Assembly: GCA_964030475.1 (NCBI GenBank)
Contig: CAXIPT010000001.1
Span: forward strand, 12,659,882-12,723,881
Direction: 5' to 3'
DNA: 64,000 nucleotides
From: Tethya wilhelma
Taxonomy: Eukaryota > Porifera > Demospongiae > Tethyida > Tethyidae
Each line of letters begins with the position of its first letter. The stretch's first letter is position 1. A program made the translations under genes and the position numbers. Under the pieces are notes generated by a model. It searched no databases. It was not told where the DNA came from and was given only the letters and a program-made list of their open reading frames with translations. Below are positions 59,048 to 64,000 of this stretch, piece after piece.

Positions 59048-60010
59048 TCGGTATAAAATAACACCTAAAAGCAGCTTAAAAACAATTATTACAGGTTAAG
59101 AAGGTTATATGAAATTGTGAATTGCACCATTGTTTTCAGTTCAATGATAGCATTCTAACAATATCCATTTTGTTGTGATTTGCTAAACTTTGGCCTGATT
59201 ATGTCGTACCAGTATAATTATGCACTGTTTACAAGTATGATTGTTTCTCATGGAATTGTATAGGGTTTCTAAATAAAACCAACTCTGTATCATCTATTTT
59301 TATTCATAATAGGATAAATTATATATCATTTGAACGTTTATTTCATGCTGAATACAATGGTACCATTGATATTCTCAAACATCACTCGCTTTACTAACAA
59401 TAGTAAAAAGTATGTAGTCGTTACAGGGAAAAAATACCTAAAAGCACCTTGAGTATATTACAGTGTAGGATGATCATAAGGAATTGAAACTTGCACCATT
59501 TTATTCAGTGCAATGCGAGTATTCAAACGATATCCATTCATTATGATTTGCTAAACTTTGGCCTGATTAGGTCCCACCCATAAGAAGTACTGTTTCAGTA
59601 GGGTTATCATCATTTCCAGAGAGAAAATGGACTACTGCATGGTTTTGAATATAACAAACTATGCATTATATATTTTTATTCAAAATGACACATCTTATAA
59701 TATTATACTATAAGAAGCTCATTTCATGCTGAATACAATGATAAAACTTCCATCTTCAAACTACAAACCCTTTACTGGCAATGCTTAAAGGTATGTGGTA
59801 GGTACAGAAAAAAACACCTAAAAGCACCGTGAGGGTGTAGCAAGGTCATATGGTTGGGACTTGCACCATGGTATTCAGTAATCTAACAATATCCATTTTG
59901 TTATGATTTGCAAAACTTTCTCCTGATTAGGTCCTACCCAGTATGTGTGGACTGTTGATTGTTTTCCATGGAAGTGTATATAGAGTTTTAGAATAAATCA
60001 ACTCTGTGTC

Positions 60011-60131
60011 AGTTGAGTGCGCCAAGGCTTATGCACCAATCGGTGCCTTCATTATTGGTGGGAACTAATCAGGCCAAAGTTTAGCAAATCATAACAAATG
60101 GATGTCGTTTGAATGCTTACACCGTACTGGG
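60011..60131 (-). repeat. Inverted 121-bp copy of 43605-43727
   Basis: It is the reverse complement of a segment joining the 13-bp element scar, a piece of satellite monomer and the first ~40 bp of the 0.65-kb element (TTATGCACCAATCGGTGCCT; ATGTCGTTTGAATGCTTACA). It is the only reversed satellite piece seen and sits at the boundary between the two satellite subfamilies. Confidence 0.85.
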
Positions 60132-61448
60132 TTACAATGGTACAAGTTCCATTTTCATACAACAAACCATTGACTGATAAAAATGGAAACCTTACTATTG
60201 CATTATGTGTGATAAGAACAATCAAGTGACATCCATTTTGTTATGTTTTTCTAAAATTATTGTTAGCCCAATTAGCTCTTTAAACATAAGTGCTGAATAT
60301 GAATTCGACTGTGTGCCCACGGGAATTGTACAGGGGTAATGAATTGAACAATTTTTGTATCCTTTGATTTTCCAAAAGGATGGCAATCTACATATCATTT
60401 GAAAGCTCATTTTATGCTAGTTACATTGATACAAGTTACATTCTCATGCAACAAACCATTGAGGGATTATGCTTAGAAATATGTAAATAGTATAAAGAAA
60501 GCACCTTGTGTATATTGAAAACTAGGAAGGTCATATGGTACTGGGACTTGCGCTATTGCATTCAGTGCGATAAAAGCATTCAAATGATATCCATTTTGTT
60601 ATATTTTGCTAAACGTAGACCCAATTAGCTCTTCACCCATAAGTGCTGAATATGGTGTTCCCATAGGAATTGTACAGGGGTTATGAATTGAACGAATTTT
60701 GTATCCTTTGATTTTACCCCAAAAGTGGATATCTATATATCATGTGAAAGCTCTTTTTATGCTGGTTACATTAATCAAAGTTCCATTCTCATGCAAACCA
60801 TTGAGCGGTATATTTAAAAATATGTAGTCAGTACAAACAAAGCACCTAAAAGCACCTGGTGTATATTTAAAACTAAGAAGGTCATATGGTACTGTGGCTT
60901 GAGCCATTGCATTCAGTGCGATAAGAGCACTTGAATGATATCCATTTTTTGTTTTGCTAAATGTAGGCCCAATTAACTCTTTACTCATAAATGCTGAATA
61001 TGAGTAAGATTGTGTGCCCATAAGAATTGTACAGTGGTTATAAATTGTACCAACTCTGTATCATCAGAGTTTACCAAAAGAACAAAATCTATATATCATT
61101 TGAAAGATTATTTTATACTGGTTAGAATGTACAAGTTCTATTTTCATACAACAAACCATTCACTGATAATAGTTAATTATATAATTATGGTCAGTATGAG
61201 AAAAGCACCTAAAAGCACCTTCTGTATATCCTAGAATTGGAAGGTCATATGGAAATGGAACCTTTACCATTGTATTCAGTGCAATCAAATGATATCCATT
61301 TTGTTATGTTTTGTTAATGTAAGCCAAATTTGCCCTTCAACCATAAGTGCTGAATATGAGTTTGATTGTGTGCCCATAGGAATTGTACAGGAGTTATGAA
61401 TTGAACGAACTTTGTATCGTTTGATTTTATCTAAAGAGTGGATATCTA

Positions 61449-62004
61449 GAGGAAGTAATTAATGTCTGGACAGTTTTTTTACTGCACCAATTTACTCCAA
61501 GTTCGCCAATGCTGGGGATATTGATATAGTACTGGTGCATACTTCAGACATACCTCTCACACATACCCCACAAATAGCAGCCTGTAGTCCTACACATGTA
61601 GATTCACATGCAATATTATTGTGACCCTTGGTCAAGCTATTCCCGGACATTTACATGCATTGTCAGACAAGGGTAGAAATTTGCAAGAGAGAATTGGCTA
61701 AGGCCCAAGTAATGGCACAATTAGACTCTCTTACTTGCACTCTGCAGCCAACCAGACATTCAGCCCTCTACTTGTACTACTGAGTTCAGAAAGGGTTAAA
61801 CAAAAACCGGACGCTGGACACAAATTTCTGGACAGCACGCAATCAAATAAGCTCGGATAAGCTCTATCCTGTGTATGTGGGACTTCTTATCTGTGCACTA
61901 GATTTGTTGATAGTTACCCTTCAATATTATCAGGTAGGACAGGCATTAGCAGGTTCAGCGTGGCCAGTCCGGAAATATATGCCGTCTGGGAATTAATACT
62001 CTCC
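61449..62004. mobile_element. 556-bp insertion with ~25-bp inverted ends and TCTA flanks
   Basis: The left end GAGGAAGTAATTAATGTCTG and the inverted right end GAGGAGAGTATTAATTCCCA are similar. TCTA borders both sides (61445-61448 and 62005-62008), and the satellite monomer resumes in register (TATATATCATTTGAAAGC). Non-coding and AT-moderate, probably a non-autonomous DNA transposon. Confidence 0.75.
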
Positions 62005-62955
62005 TCTATATATCATTTGAAAGCTGGTTACATTAATCAAAGCTCCATTCTCATGCAACACACCATTGAGCAGGTATATTTAAAGAAATGTAGTCAGTAC
62101 AAAGAAAACACCTAAAAGCACCTTGTGTATATTTAAGACTAGGAAGGTCATATAGTACTGAGACTTGCGCCATTGCATTTAGTGCGATTAGAGCATTCGA
62201 ATGATATCAATTTTGTAATGTTTTGCTAAATGTAGACCCAATTAGCTCTTCACTCTAAGTGCTGAATATGAGTGTGATTGTGTGCCAATAGGAATTGTAC
62301 AGGTGTTATTCATTGAACCAACACTGTATCATGGGATTTTACCCAAAAGAACACAATCTATATATCATTTGAAAGCTCATTATATAGGGGTTACAATGGT
62401 ACAAGTTCCATTTTCATACAACAAACCATTGACTGATAATAGTTAATTATATATAAGAAAAGCACCTATTAAAAGCACCTTGTGAATATCTAAGAGTAGG
62501 AAGGTCATGTAAATATGGAACCCTTACTATGTGTGATAAGAACATTTAAATGACATCCATTTTGTTATGTTTTTCTAAATGTTAGCCAAATTAGCTTTTC
62601 ACCCATAAGTGCTGAATATGAGTGTGATTGTGTGCCCATAGTAATTGTACAGGGGTTATGAATTGAATGAACTTTGTATACTTTGATTTTACTCCAAAAG
62701 TGGATATTTATATATCATTTGAAAGTTCATTTTATGCTGGTTACATTAATTCAAGTTCCATTCTCATGCAACAAACCATAAAATTGAGCGGGTATATTTA
62801 AAAATACGTAGTCAGTACAAAGAAAGCACCTAAAAACATCTTGTGTATTTTTAAGACTAGGAAGGTCATAGGGTACTTGGACTTGCATTGCATTCAGTGC
62901 GATAAGAGCATTCGAATGATATCAATTCTGTTATGTTTTGCTAAATGTAAGCTCT

Positions 62956-64000
62956 TCACTCAGTTACTCCAATCTAACTAGTGGTTTTTGGTCATTGAGG
63001 CTTACCAATTGCAAGCTTTAAAAAAAGTCCTGTATAACCAAATCCGTCCCTGGTTTTGTTTACAAGAATGATGGCACAGTTACCAATAATGCAGCTGAAA
63101 TAGCAAACAAATTTTTTTTTAACTCTACCTTTGCAGACAGCTCCTTTCAGCTTCCTGCCATGGACGAACTATCTCCACCTTCTGCCAAACTACACACTAT
63201 TGCCTTTCAGGAACACGAGCTCTTAAATCCCTTGACCCAACCAAATCCCCAGGGCACGATGAAATCACTTCAATCTGTTAAAATCAGCTGCTATGGTCTC
63301 ACAGAACCAGTTACTCACATTTTCAATCTGAGTCTTGCAACCAACATCTTCCCAAGTGATTGAAAGTTTCACAAAAATGCCCTGCCCCAGGATGTGAGAA
63401 ATTATAGACCGCGATCTCCCTTTTGCCAATAATGTCTAAAGTTCTTGAATCATTAATACTCAAACATGTAATTTCATTTGTTTGACCACTAATTAATAAA
63501 AATCAATTTGGTTTTTTAAAAAACTGCTCTTGCCTTTCTCAAATGCTGCTCTTTCTTGCAGACATCAACAAGAACTTGGTTGGACCTCAAATACAGTTCT
63601 GACATTATCTACTTGGAAGTTTCCGTTAAGAATTTGATACTGTCTCTCACAATGAGTTGCTTTACAAGATGTGGCTATAACTGGTATTACTGGTTCTCTT
63701 TGGATCTGGTTCAAGTCCTACCTAAGCAACAGAGTCCACTCCACTCATGTTAATGGTAATCTTTCCCCAAACATATATGGTTGTCAGGTCTGGTGTTCCT
63801 CAGGGAAGTATTCTTGGCCCGCTGCTTTTTCTGTTATACATCAACGACCTGCCACTCCCATTAACCAATGTCATCTCCTTCTCCTTTGCTGATGATACTA
63901 AACTGCTGAAGTGTATCACATCGCAAAGCAAACCGCCTCCTAATTCAAACCGACCTGGACAGTTTATCGTCATGGTGCATAGAGTGAAACCTCGATCTCT
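62956..64000 (+). pseudogene. LINE reverse transcriptase fragment, decayed (runs off window)
   Basis: Plus-strand fragments in changing frames: GLTEPVTHIFNLSLATNIFP, NYRP (63403), a segment with INKNQFGF-like coding (63495-63515), SGVPQGSILGPLLFLLYIND (63785-63850) and SFADDTKL (FADD catalytic motif, about 63885). This is the order of a jockey/CR1-type non-LTR RT. There are many stops and indels. It begins where the satellite ends at about 62955. Confidence 0.8.

Larger units (their letters stand above)
38078..62955. repeat. Diverged ~360-bp satellite array with nested insertions
   Basis: A monomer recurs throughout with landmarks such as ATTCAGTGCAATG, GATATCCATTTTGTTATG, ATTTGCTAAACTTTGGCCTG, TATGCACTGTTTACGAGTAT, CAACTCTGTATCATCTG, TCATTTCATGCTGAATACAA and AAAGCACCTTGAGTATATTA. 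Spacing of the TTTGCTAAAC landmark in clean stretches is 363, 359, 360, 354, 345, 365 and 336 bp (51819-54459). All monomers point the same way apart from one inverted 121-bp piece. From 38.08 to 60.0 kb one subfamily prevails; from 60.13 kb a second (GTTTTGCTAAATGTAG, CATAAGTGCTGAATATGAG, CAACAAACCATTGA; spacing ~350-360 bp). No long conserved ORF runs through the monomers. Confidence 0.95.

Noticed and set aside
38078..62955. Regular repeats considered as a CRISPR array
   Set aside because: The period is about 360 bp with diverged monomers and no unique short spacers, in an intron-bearing eukaryotic genome.
1..64000. tRNA, rRNA and riboswitch-like signals
   Set aside because: None was recognised by eye; a covariance-model search would be needed to exclude small ones.

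Overview
The window is animal nuclear DNA, most likely from a demosponge related to Amphimedon. The evidence is intron-dense genes with short GT-AG introns, metazoan proteins (PICK1, an IRSp53-like I-BAR/SH3 protein, haspin, TRIM-NHL), and families I associate with sponge genomes: a beta-helix multipass receptor, a kinase-coiled-coil-kelch protein and a Calx-beta secreted protein. The species is inferred, not proven. I saw no bacterial operon, rRNA, tRNA or CRISPR array. All exon models were read by eye from splice signals and reading phase.

Layout. 0-9.1 kb: a minus-strand secreted Calx-beta protein gene running off the left edge, its introns packed with mobile DNA, including a 2.3-kb TTAA-flanked element that carries a THAP remnant and a P2X7-C-like remnant. 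9.1-11 kb: repeat-derived intergenic DNA. 11.0-15.4 kb: an intronless minus-strand gene for a beta-helix/multipass membrane protein. 16.3-26.2 kb: a compact run of three membrane-binding genes: IRSp53-like (plus), PH-START (minus) and PICK1 (plus). The last two are divergent across about 320 bp. 26.3-28.4 kb: a decayed kinase-kelch gene. 28.8-31.0 kb: an intronless TRIM-NHL gene. 31.65-34.3 kb: HASPIN on the minus strand.

35-64 kb is repeat-dominated. A broken Ty3/gypsy element is joined in frame to a DUF6589 fragment (35.0-38.1 kb). From 38.08 to about 62.95 kb lies a diverged satellite with a period of about 360 bp, split into two subfamilies and repeatedly interrupted. The insertions are four copies of a ~1-kb element with a long hairpin at one end, two copies of a ~0.65-kb element, a 2.4-kb insertion holding a decayed pogo-type transposase divergent from a HIRAN-domain gene, a 4.4-kb DIRS-like tyrosine-recombinase retrotransposon, and smaller elements. 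The last kilobase is a decayed LINE reverse transcriptase.

Functionally, the intact genes concern membrane curvature and lipid handling (I-BAR, PH-START, PICK1), chromatin phosphorylation (haspin), ubiquitin ligation (TRIM-NHL) and cell-surface recognition (Calx-beta, beta-helix receptor). The least described items are the pogo/HIRAN pair, the THAP/P2X7-C element, the hairpin-ended elements confined to satellite DNA, and the gypsy/DUF6589 junction.
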